This document shows, piece by piece, positions 1 to 10,129 of a stretch of 64,000 bases of DNA. The number at the start of each line of letters is the position of its first letter. Within the stretch, counting starts at the first letter, position 1. The notes beneath the pieces were generated by a model. It searched no databases, had not been told where the DNA came from, and was given only the letters and a program-made list of their open reading frames with translations. The DNA comes from Gordionus sp. m RMFG-2023 (Eukaryota; Nematomorpha; Gordioida; Chordodea; Parachordodidae). The position numbers and the translations under genes are program-made. The stretch spans positions 3,288,509 to 3,352,508 of the forward strand of contig NC_088777.1 in the NCBI RefSeq assembly GCF_954871325.1, in the 5' to 3' direction.

Positions 1-373
1 CATATTCTAAAAAATTGGTCACCCGACCTGAACCGAACCTCTAAAAATGGCTTGTGAACCGGTTATAACCTTTCGATACAACTCTTTTTAAAGATGATAA
101 CTAATCAGTTTCGATCAAAAAAATGTACGAGTAATTATTGTTCGAATAATTTTTCTATATTGCTATTTGAGGGTGCCTGCTAGCCAGGTTGGCATAAAGA
201 AGTGTTCTCAGAGCTTAAAATTTTATTCTTCCTATTTATAAGTTATAAAATTGACAGAAGAGGATCTTGTAAATATTTAAATAGTATACGGCTCAATATA
301 TTATGCTTTAAAGAGAAAAGGTCTGAACCGGTTTTTAAGGGTTCAAACCGAACCGTTACTGTTAGGATCCCTG
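1..373. mobile_element. hAT-type element end with ACCGAACC-rich subterminal repeats
   Basis: The stretch begins with CCCGACCTGAACCGAACC near base 16 and ends in GGATCCCTG at 373, the reverse of a CAGGGATCC terminus. Internally it holds several copies of the GAACCGGTT/GAACCGAACC motif, as do the elements at 38495-40590 and 58220-58773. It is short and has no coding potential, so it is a MITE-like relative. The left limit is uncertain. Confidence 0.45.
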
Positions 374-1849
374 GTTAAATAGCATTGCAAAAAGTAATGA
401 TACTTTAAATTTAAATAATATTCAAATTTTACGTACTGGTGGGCTAAGGAATAAGAATTACATAGGTATGTAATTTTATTCTGAGAGCTAAATTTTAAAA
501 AAAAAACCGAAGGTGAAACTCTGTTGGTGGAAGTTGCAAATGACGAAAATACAAAATTGCTAAGATTTTTTATTAGTTTTTTTTTAAGTCTCCGCTAGAA
601 GCAGGTGGCTGTTTATATTTGCGGGAAAGGATGAGAAACATATATAATGCCACAGGGGATGATATTGGTTAGGCCGTCGAATCTTAGACCATCATCAGTT
701 GATAAAATACAAGGTTCTAGAATATCAGGTACCACGAGTCTTTTTTTTTAAAGGAGGCTCATTAATTTACTTATAGAAGATGCTATGACGCCCATCTTGG
801 CTTTTAGAGCAATAAGATCATGCATTTACTTGGAGGTAGCGGTTCATGTAATGATGAATTTGAACCAGGCCACAGCCCAGTCTATATTCTAAGGTCACTC
901 TAAGTTTTTCATTGGCTGCGAGATTTCTCGGGGTTTTTGCTCGGTATGGCTATTGTTTGTTTTAAAAAATTTATTTTTTTTTGCTAGCCTTAAATTCCAA
1001 ATAATTTTCCATATTTTAAAAGTAATGTAATCACCATACAAAAAATGTGTTTAAAAAGTTTTCGATTAAGTCACTGATTAGATTTTTTTTTCTCTCTAAA
1101 TTCTGAGCCTTCTCTGGCTATCGTAAAACCCCATATTTAAAAGATGTTTTGCGTAAATTCAAAAATAACTTGTATTTTAGGGTAAATGTATAACCCCCCG
1201 TCCCCTCCTTCCTTTTCCAAGGTTGCCATGGTCGTGAGCATGAGCAAGGCGCTCTTATTACCCGACCATGCTAAAAATTTGGCATCCGTTTATGATAAGA
1301 ATTATTTATATTTATTGTGGATTATTAGATAATTACTTGTTTTTTTTCCTCTTATATTTTACAAATTTAAAAAGTTAAATAAAATGAATAATTTTATTAA
1401 AAATATAAAATATTTTTAAAAAATTGAATATTTTTATATAACATATAAATCGAAAATTATTTTTCAAATTGTTTCGGGAAAACTTATCGCTTTAAATTTA
1501 ATTGACGATTAATTTATATTTTCCATTATTTTGAGTGATACGGAAAGGGGACTTTGTTAGAATGTCCATTTTTTGAATCAATTTTTTTTTATAAAAAAAA
1601 AACTTGTTAACTTGTATTTATAAATAGACGTATTAAAACCCAACCCTCAGGTCTAGTAGATTTTTGACAATCAGTAATTAATTTAAAAGCGTCATATCAT
1701 ATATGGTTCCCTAATCATCGATGCGCCTAATTATCAAATGTCAAATGGGGCAGCAGCATTACTATTATATAACGTTTGCAAAAAATATATATAATGGCGC
1801 GAATTGCCTGATCGATAAAATCTGTGATTGAAGCAAGGATGATGTGCCA
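374..1849. other. AT-rich stretch without recognisable gene
   Basis: Homopolymer runs and short AT-rich sequence. The small GC-richer island near 1195-1260 (CCCCGTCCCCTCC) gives no kinase or other recognisable peptide in either strand. It would be intronic if the Abl-like gene continues to the left. Confidence 0.5.
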
Positions 1850-4245
1850 AAAGTATTGTATTTATAAAAGAGAAAAAGTATGAAAAGGGGGGTAATAAAG
1901 ATTCGAAATTCAGTTAAGGCATAGATTAGGTGGTAAAAAAAAGGAAAAGATTGGGGAAATAAGTTATAAGAGCGAGGGGGGCTCAATTGTAGATTAGAAT
2001 AATATATAGTAAATTAGAATAGGTTAGGTAAATATATTGAAGTTACATAACTATTAAGCCACGAAGTCGAAATTGGATATTTGAGGGCTTCGAGATACAT
2101 TTGATAATAAGACCCAGGCAGAACCCGTGGACGGCTATAAAGATAAGCTCGAAGAATAGCCCCAGATTGAACACCGGAGGTGCATAGCGTTGCAGGAGAG
2201 AGGGGCACATTATAAACCGGTGTCTACAAAGGAAGGAAACTGGTGGAGGGCAGCGATTATTAATGTCGAGTGGTGGTGGGGATAACCGGCAATCAAGCAT
2301 CGACGAGTGGGATAACGGAGAAGACGGAAGGGCTGCGAGCGGCCACTTTGGACATGCGAAGGATGACTGACGAGTTCCCAAACCCGATATCCGAAGAAGT
2401 AGTGTGGACGGCCACATGACCGCGCGAAGATGTGGAGAGTGCGATTGGGAATTGGAATCAAGATGAACAAGAGTCAGGCGGAGGGACCAATGATGATCCC
2501 AAAGGGAACATAGGATAACCCCACGCCTGCAGCATTGAGTCAAGAGTGATTGTCCGGCAGAAGATTTGGAGGCCACTTATCTGATACCCGAGTTTGTAGA
2601 TTGGCTGGAATATGCCATATCGGATTCGGAGTTAGTTTGTACTGGGCAAGGACAATGGGTTTTTGCGAAAGGGGAGTTGTGATGATATATTATATGACAT
2701 TGTGTATTTTTTTTGTAGGGCGATAATTATTTATATTAATATTAATTTTGTTTAGTTCTTTTTGTTGCAATAAAAATTATGTTGTCGTTATTAATAAATA
2801 TAACTTTTGTTTGTAGAAATATATATATATATATATAAAACATAACAAAATATTTATTATTGTCCTTCCAAATATTTTTTCCTAGTGTGTAGTTTTAAAA
2901 ATCAGTTTCGCGTCTGTAATCGTACCAAGTATCAAAATAAAGGTAAATATAAACATAAATTATTACCAAAGGGAAATTAACCCAATATAAACAGAAGAAA
3001 ATCATCGATTCCCCTTCAAACAAAATAAAGTACTTCCCAGTGTAGCATTTAGTAGTCTCCTCTTATATTTTATTTTGCTTTTTCTTCAATTTATATGTAT
3101 TATATATATATATTTCTACAAACAAAATAATATATATTTATTAATAATGATAACATAATTTTTAATTGCAACAAAAAAAAATTAAACAAAATAATATTGA
3201 TACAAATAGTTATCGCTCCAAAAAAAATATCAATAAAAATAATTATCGCTTTACAAAAAAAAATACACAATGTGATGTATTATATCATAACTCCCCCTTC
3301 ACAGAAACCCATTGACCTTGCCCAGTTACAAACTCTATCTCCGAATCTTCTATGGCATATTCCAACCAATCTAAAACTCGGGTGTTAGACAAGTGGCCTC
3401 CAAATTTTCTCCCAAACAATCCTCTTATTGAAGTGATCCCAGGCGTGGCGTCACCCCATGTACCCATGTTCCCTTTAAGGTCATCGTTAGTCCCTCCGCC
3501 CAACTCTTGTTCATCTTGATTGCAATTCCCTATCGTACTCTCCACATCTTCGCGTGGCCGGCCGTTCACACTACTTCTTCGGATATCGGGTTTGGGAACT
3601 AGTCAGTCATTCCTCGCATGTCCAACGTGACTGCTTGCAGCTCTTCGCCCTCTCCGTTATCGCGATAGTCAATACTTGATTACGAGTTATCCCACGACCG
3701 TGTGACGTTGAAAATCGCTGCCCTCCACCAGTTTCCCTCCTTTGCGGACACCGGCTTAGTGCACTTCCTCCTGCAATGGTAGCACCTCCAGTGTTCAATC
3801 TGGGGCTGGGTAATTCTTCGAGTTTGTCTTCCTAACCGTCCACAATGATCCAGGGTCTGCCTGGGTCTTATTATCAAATGTTTCTCGAAGTCCTCAAATA
3901 TCCAACTTCGACTCATTTCCATCCTAAATTCATAGCTTAATAGTTATGTAACTTTTATATATTTACCTATTCTAATTTACTATATATTATTCTAATCTAC
4001 AATTCAGCCCCTCTCGCTTTTATAACTTACTTCCCCAATTTTTCCTTTTTCTTTTCTGTATACCACCTAATCTATGTCTTTAGTTTTTTTAAAAAAAATA
4101 CTTTTTATGTCCCCTGCTATACTTTTTTTTCAAAATAAGTAATAAACTTTTAGCATATCATCCATACTTTTCCCAATTCTAATTTAATCTTAACTTTCCC
4201 ACTATGATTTATTACCCTTCTCTTTCATAAAAACAATACTTTTAG
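1850..4245. mobile_element. Inverted pair of gag-like retroelement fossils
   Basis: Two copies of one sequence lie head to head: about 1850-2840 on plus and about 3100-4245 on minus, with a roughly 260-base AT-rich centre. Both carry a segment with zinc-knuckle-type Cys/His spacing and a GC-rich coding-like core followed by a short acidic C-terminal stretch (ending QGQW...KGEL), which suggests the gag region of an LTR-type retrotransposon. No pol region or clear LTR was seen. Both copies are broken, with many breaks each, and have diverged visibly, so they are not very young. The pair lies in the intron after the last visible Abl exon. Confidence 0.45.
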
Positions 4246-5553
4246 CATATAACCCTTACTTCTGGGTCAAACTTCTGTAAATTGATTCACTTCACGCGTT
4301 TAAGGCATATGGGGGTTATCTTTGAATCGTCTATTTTATATAAGTCACATTATGCGTTAAAAAATTGATCCGAAGATTGGCATTTTAACTTAGTCCCTCT
4401 CCATCATTTGAAATAAATTATAGGTATCGATCGTTCACATCATTTATATTGAATTTCTTTCATAATTTTTCTTTCTTTCTTTTAACAATCGTTATTTCTC
4501 TCTGTAAGACATTTAATCGTTAAAATATCAGTGTTCAGGTATAAGAGGAAGATCATGTGAATAGATTGCAAAAGCATAATTTCATAAAATTAAATTGAAA
4601 CTTAATAGTGTAAATAAAGAGTTTAATCAATGAAATGTTTATAGGGAAGGGAAGGTTTTACTAGCTGGCTATCATCATATAAAGCTGTTGTAAAGTTTTT
4701 TCTACTTTATATGTCTTGAAGGTAGCTTTGACAAATTTAAAGGATTCTGAAGATTCTGCTACTTCTACCAGGGCAAATGCTATTGTTTTTAGAATAGAAA
4801 AATCTTATTTTATCACTTTGTCTTTCGGGTAAAATATTATTGACAACAAGTTTGGGTTGTACAAATTTGCAAACCATTTCGAAGGGTATAGTTTGCAATA
4901 AATCAAATTCAATTGGCAAAAAGATAACCTGATTGATTTAAGAAGTATAATTTAAATTATTCTCTTGAATTATTTTTTATTAAACCTAACAGATAATAAA
5001 CACTGAATCTGTTAATGTTCTTTCAAAAGCACAAAATTTAATGAAGTGGAGAAATCTATCCTTTTGATTTTGAAAGTTCTAGAGTTCAAACATTACAATC
5101 CAAAAAAGAGGAGGTGTACATACTTTCATTATTAAATATAATATTTTATTTTAGCTAATAAAACAAGTTTATGCTGTACTTGATTCGATCATTATGCAAT
5201 TTAATGAAAGATTCAATGATGAACCGATGAAATTTTTTTAGATCAAAAATCTTTTTTTTTTCACCAAAGGGAATGGCGGAAGAAAGTGCAGGGGCCCATT
5301 TAAACCTACCCTGTATAATTTATATATATAGTTCTCAAACACTCAATTTTTAGAGAGAGCTTCTGGGTGTTCCGTCCTCAATATTGGCTAATTATTTTTT
5401 TTTTTAATTTTAAATTAAATTATGTCCTCAAAAATGAGAAAAAAATTCCGAGATTAGAAAACTCTTAATAAATCAATGGAACGATATTTTAAATCCTAAA
5501 CTTGTTTCCAGAACATTCTTTTTTTTATATCGAATGATTTTTAAATAACTGAC
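4246..5553. other. Intronic AT-rich sequence, no exon recognised
   Basis: Between the last visible Abl exon and the gag-like fossil. The only sizeable open frames (for example 4919-4737 minus) are AT-rich and match nothing; no HRDLAARN, DFG or other C-lobe kinase motif was found on the minus strand. Confidence 0.5.
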
Positions 5554-5929
5554 CGAATTTAGCTTCTGCACGTACTCCAACAAGTTGCCGCCTCCCATGT
5601 ATTCGGTTATAATGTAATAAGGAGCGCATTTGATACACACACCTTCGAGATTTTAATATATTTTTAAATTAAAAAGTAAGTTAACTGACTTAATTAAAAG
5701 CATTCCAGGAACAAAATTCTCATAGTTCTTTCTTTCTTTTCTTTACGTTCTTTCTCTTTCTTTCTTTCTTTTTCGTTCTTTATTTTTTTTTTCTCCGTTC
5801 TTTCCTTTGTCATTTAAAAATAAATAAATAAAATGCTAATGTACCTAGCAACTGAACCAAATTTGGGTGCTTCATTTCTTTCATGATGCAAGCTTCTTGC
5901 AAAAAATCGTTAAAGGCCATCGTTTCTTC
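5554..5929 (-). CDS. Abl-like exons: helix C to hinge (5929-5845 and 5642-5554)
   Basis: The first exon encodes [20 protein letters not shown] and HPNLVQLLG; the second [20 protein letters not shown] and [10 protein letters not shown]. The order and residues match Abl ([25 protein letters not shown]...FYIITEFM.YGNLLDYL). Donor TCG|GTCAGT at 5553 shows that another exon follows; none is found in 1-5553. Confidence 0.88.
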
Positions 5930-8900
5930 CTGTAAAAAAAATATGGCGAGTATTAAAAAAAATTCTTAGATATATTTTAGATTTTATTCATAAATTCACT
6001 CGTAATTCAATTTAAAATGCCTTGATTTCAGCTATTGCTGTAAAGAAAACCTTTTTGAGGATTAGGTTTCCATTCGTTACTTATTTTTCCTTTTTTCACA
6101 AGATAAAGAGTAACAGTAATGTGTTCCTTTTTTTTCAAAAGTAACGAGTAATGGCAATTTTTAAATTAACGTTTATAAGGACTAATTTTAACCCATCCGG
6201 TGAGCGAGGTACAGCAATCTAACGTAAAAACAGACCTGAAATTGTTTATTGAAGGTTATCTTAGAATCCTGGTAGACACATATATATATATATATACACT
6301 TAGAAAATTAGGGAAAAGATATATGCTGGAGGATCATTAGACCGGTAATATTTGTATAGGGTGGAATGCCGTGATTACGAGAAACGGCTTTATGTATGTT
6401 CTAAGATTAATGGGAATGCTCACAGCTGGATACTAGTGTAAATAGAGATTGGGGCGAGTCAAGAAAGCGAAAGGGATCCAAGAATGGGTTGGCAGAACAC
6501 AGGGAAAATAAAAGAAAAGAAAACATAGCGTGGCTAGGAGAATTTGAAACGTAAGCGGAGAGGGGGCGCTGAAATCTTAAGCCTAACGGATGATATAGAT
6601 GTCAAGGGGAGTCAAAAAATTGATTCCTTACTTTTAAGGTTTTAACGGCCACCTTGACCAGACTCGATTGATTGTTCGCGGAATTGCTAAACAGATTGGC
6701 TTGATAAACATCGCCGTATTGGCCTGACCCTAAATTGTAAAAAATAAATAAATATTTATTCTGTTATTAAAATTTTAATAACTAAACTATTATTTTCCAT
6801 TTAATTTTTCTGTCATTCCTTTTATTTCTAATGCTTTTCGTTTCCTAAAAAGGGTTTGAGAATCTCTTTCCTACTTGATCAACACGGGAAACACCTGCCC
6901 AATTAGAGCACACTTTTTAACGACTAGGGAGTAACTATTATCATTTTTTTTGAGCAGATATCGGGAAGATTTAGCGCTCAACTAATAATTGATTACTGAT
7001 TAACGCGGTTTTCGAACCCAATAATATTAAAATATTGGCGCCATTTACAACAACTAGCTTAGAATACATGGAACCAAAAAAGAAACAATTCTATTTTTAA
7101 AAGAACTAAAAGTGAAATGAAAATAAAAAAAATGCAGTGTTCTAAGTCTCTGACAATAACCTTTCTTGTAAGTGTAGTTTAAATATGATTATAGGGGAAA
7201 AAAATAAATATATGTATTATACCGATTTTGTGTTTAAGCGTGATAAGATCCCGATCCATCTCTAACGCGTTCAACCGTCGGCTAAGCTCATCATTGCAAT
7301 ACTCTGGCGGATGAATGGATTTTTTATTAGGGTCGCTCGAAACGGGGTCGTTTCGGGGAATTAAATTATCTTTGCCCGCAGCCTCTTTACGATGACTTAA
7401 ACTTTTATCGTTCCCACCACCGCAACCGTTTTGCAAGAGGGACACTTCGCCACCGTTGGTAAGGCGGAGGGCGTTAGGAACAAAATGGCTACTAACACCT
7501 AGATTGGCTGACGTCGAACCGGGGATAGGGTAGTTGTTAGCGACGGAAGAGGGTGGTAATACAGGATAATTTTTGGTTAGGGGGTGCAGCAGGGGGCACA
7601 CCAAGCCATTGGCCCGAAAAGAGTGGTGGTGAATTAATTCGGCCAAAGTTCCGAAACAGTTTTCGGCTACTATAAAGTACTAGTTATTTTATTTTAAAAA
7701 ATATTTAAATAGACATTTAATGATTAGTTATGTTTAAAAAAAAAATACTATTGATATTTCCTAGGCATGACTGGGCACATACCCTCTCCTTAGCTTCCCC
7801 AACTTTAATTACAAATAAGGAATAGAAAGGTAGCCAATATTCTTATAATTCCAGCAACTCTTACCTCCATTGGCAAAGTGAACACAGACATTAAAAATTA
7901 CTTTATTCTGCGTTAAATCGCTAATCGATTGGCCGATCTTTTTCACTTCTTCTTCGTCGCGTTCGTAGCTATCGTCGCTTGTCTTACTCTCGGTTTTCCC
8001 GGAATTATTGGCGCCAACTTTGCAATTCTTGTAATTTTTATCGTCCTTGTGATGATTGACCCTGTCTAGCTTGAGGGCGTGGAGAAACATATCGGCTGAC
8101 TTTTTGGGGGCCGATTTCGAGTCGAAACTCGTGGAGTTCGAGGTACCGCCCGTTTGTCTTTGCGACGCGGGCACGCACGACGAGGTAATGGACGTGGAGG
8201 ATGGGGCAGAAGATGAACCCGTGTTATTGATCCTGTAATGGTAGACCTTGTCATTGAACCTCAGGGAGACCGAATATTGACCCGGAAGTGATTCGCTCTC
8301 TCTCACTATGAAGTGGCCGTTTCCGGATCCCGGGGTAGATGCCAAAAGTTCTTCCGCCCTTTTGCGAGAGAGGGAACCATGGTACCAAGGGAACAATCTA
8401 GTAGCATCGCGAACAAACGAATAAAAAATTGGTGAATAATATACAAAATTTAAAAATTGTCAAAAGCTAAATTATTGTAAGGCGTAGGTCCATTGCCTTC
8501 GCTAGTTTTCCAAAAAAAAGGGTGAATATCTAACTGACAACAGCTCAGTAAAGTGTCCATCTAAATCAATCAAATAGTGTATAACGATGGTATACGAAGC
8601 AGCTCTCTCTCAATCCCTCCAAATGCTTATAAAAATTCAAAAAAAAAAATTGGCCAATGTCAAATGGATCATAGATATAATGATAACATATGGTTTTAGT
8701 GAATGTTCATGGCTAAGATTCGGTAGTATCTAAACCTACCATGTAAATTTCAGACAATTAATCGGTAGAATATCGTTTCAAAATAAAATTGATTCAAAGA
8801 TTCACGTTTTAGAATTTTCTCAAAATCTTTAGGATAGGTGCTATACATACTCCAATACATTTCCGGCATGATCAATTTTTTTATAAAATTTAAAATTAGC

Positions 8901-9770
8901 AAAAAACCTGAGTCAATGAAGCCTAGCCCTGAATTAACTAAAACATTACAAGATATATATATATTGGTCATTTTGTATATTAATACTCGTCGCGGGTATC
9001 TTTGAGGTCGTTGCAGGCGGGCGATAAGAAATTGGCCGGAACCCAGCCGGTCATTTGAGCGGCTATTTAAAATAAATTATAGCGTATTAGTAATTGAATA
9101 ATTCATGATATTTTCGTCTATTTATTTCAGCTAGTAACATTTTTAAAAAAAATTCTAAAAAAGATTTAAAAAAATGTTAATAATCTTCTGCTTAGCTTTT
9201 AGTTATGCTAATCGATAAACAAATTTATATAATTTTTTTTTTAAATGGACGAATTAAAAGATTGGTGGCCATTTTGGAAAAATCAGAAAAAAATAATTTT
9301 ATCTTATATCAACGTGATGTGAGCAAGGTTCAATTAAAAGAATCGGAAATATAATAACTTTTCATATTTAGACGGATGTGATATGATTACTTTTAATAGG
9401 GGTTTACAAATATCCCAAAATCCTACCTTCAGCCTCTTCGTGGGTGTGGAGGGGTGGCAACGTCTTTTTGCGGCTAATGGAGGTCTGACGGGGGTGTAAA
9501 AACCACCTAAAGGGAGGGTCGATGTCAGGAAGGGCGTCCGATTGTAAAAACCTTGCTACAAAATTTCCTAATGATTTAAATCAAAGAGGTAAAACTGGCC
9601 AACCTGGCTAAACCTGGAAATCGCCATCAAACGGAGAAGAAGAAGAAAAGGATTGTATAAATAATAATAATTATAATTATGCTTACATTTATGACAATCT
9701 AGGGAATTAGGCGCTTTGATCATGTACCAATCCTTCTGTTTGGACTGACTCACGTATTCGAGTATTTGAC
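5554..9770 (-). CDS. ABL1-like: Abl-type non-receptor tyrosine kinase, partial (SH3-SH2-N-lobe), seven exons
   Basis: Exons read on the minus strand are 9770-9687, 9555-9427, 9062-8987, 8397-7868, 7669-7223, 6729-6632 and 5929-5845, followed by an eighth piece at 5642-5554; all junctions are GT...AG and keep frame. In order they encode the second half of an SH3 domain (ending [10 protein letters not shown]), an SH2 domain ([37 protein letters not shown]), a linker, then the kinase start: glycine loop [17 protein letters not shown] with the catalytic lysine, the helix-C glutamate in [17 protein letters not shown], and hinge YYIITEYM with a threonine gatekeeper. Family knowledge: Abl kinases relay adhesion and receptor signals to actin. 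The N-terminal SH3 half and everything after [14 protein letters not shown] (HRD, DFG, C-tail) are not visible; the gene probably continues past the left edge. Large insertions inside SH3 (about 43 residues), SH2 (about 105) and the SH2-kinase linker make it unusual. Family assignment is secure; completeness is not. Confidence 0.9.
6632..6729 (-). CDS. Abl-like exon: kinase glycine loop and catalytic lysine
   Basis: Acceptor TTTAG, donor AAA|GTAAGG. Encodes [20 protein letters not shown] and then VKVAVKTLK. The glycine-rich loop and the VAVK lysine are intact; a short Asn/Ser-rich insertion separates beta-2 and beta-3. Confidence 0.88.
7223..7669 (-). CDS. Abl-like exon: SH2 end and expanded SH2-kinase linker
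   Basis: Starts at acceptor TTATAG (or 3 bases later at GTAG, a NAGNAG-type choice). Encodes [20 protein letters not shown] and GLVCPLLHP, the SH2 C-terminal part, then roughly 100 residues of Gly/Asn/Pro/Ser-rich linker, and finally [18 protein letters not shown], which aligns with the WEMERTDITMKHKLG lead-in to the Abl kinase domain. Confidence 0.85.
7868..8397 (-). CDS. Abl-like exon: SH2 domain with ~105-residue low-complexity insert
   Basis: Begins [18 protein letters not shown] and continues to [19 protein letters not shown] and VYHYRIN, the phosphotyrosine-pocket half of an SH2 domain with its FxVRES arginine. A Ser/Thr/Asn/Lys-rich stretch with acidic clusters ([10 protein letters not shown]) then interrupts the domain before it resumes at [12 protein letters not shown]. 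Donor G|GTAAGAG at 7867. Confidence 0.85.
8987..9062 (-). CDS. Abl-like exon: end of SH3 and connector
   Basis: Acceptor AATAG, donor GA|GTATTA. Encodes [26 protein letters not shown], the classic SH3 C-terminal GWVP(S/A)N motif followed by the short SH3-SH2 connector. The split codon joins to LFPWYHG of the SH2 exon. Confidence 0.85.
9427..9555 (-). CDS. Abl-like exon: insertion inside SH3
   Basis: Acceptor TTTTGTAG, donor G|GTAGGA. The reading frame continues from the previous exon in phase and gives [19 protein letters not shown] and then a basic, Pro-rich stretch ending HTHEEAE. Nothing like it is present in ordinary Abl SH3 domains, where the Trp strand runs almost directly into GWVPSNY. 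It is kept in the model because both splice sites and both phases fit and base composition is coding-like. Confidence 0.65.
9687..9770 (-). CDS. Abl-like exon: middle of SH3 domain
   Basis: Encodes [17 protein letters not shown] and a few more residues, matching the SH3 strands around the conserved Trp (compare the Abl pattern L.V......W). It ends at donor T|GTAAGC in phase 1. The start uses acceptor CAG at 9773-9771, so an upstream exon with ALYDF must exist; I could not identify it to the right. Confidence 0.75.
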
Positions 9771-9836
9771 CTGGTCCCATTAAAATAAAATAAACATATA
9801 TTTTATTATGAATAAGGAAAATATTGTTGTATGCGC

Positions 9837-10120
9837 CAATGACATTCTACCTAGACCGAAGAATTCATATATGGTGCCAATATGAATCAACGGATAGCAA
9901 CGCCATTTTGGTTTCACATTTGTAATTAATATCAAAATTCAGTTTCCTAATTGAAACCGATCGGGTAAATTAAAAAATTTACCGGCATAAAATAATGGAT
10001 CCTGGTACATCTCTAGTATATATATATAACTATATGGGAAACCAAAATGGCGTATCACCTCCAAGACTCTTCAAAGTGCGTTTTAATGAATAAATCGTCG
10101 GTCGTATTAAAATGTAATAG
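9837..10120. mobile_element. Foldback MITE, CAATGAC family, copy 1 (diverged)
   Basis: Starts CAATGACATTCTACCTAGAC and shares with three other copies the inner pair 'gccattttggttt' near the left and 'accaaaatggcg' near the right, plus AATCGTCGGTC at the right. It is the most diverged copy, the right border is approximate, and no target duplication was found. It lies beside the first visible Abl SH3 exon. Confidence 0.6.
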
Positions 10121-10129
10121 GCATTCGAT

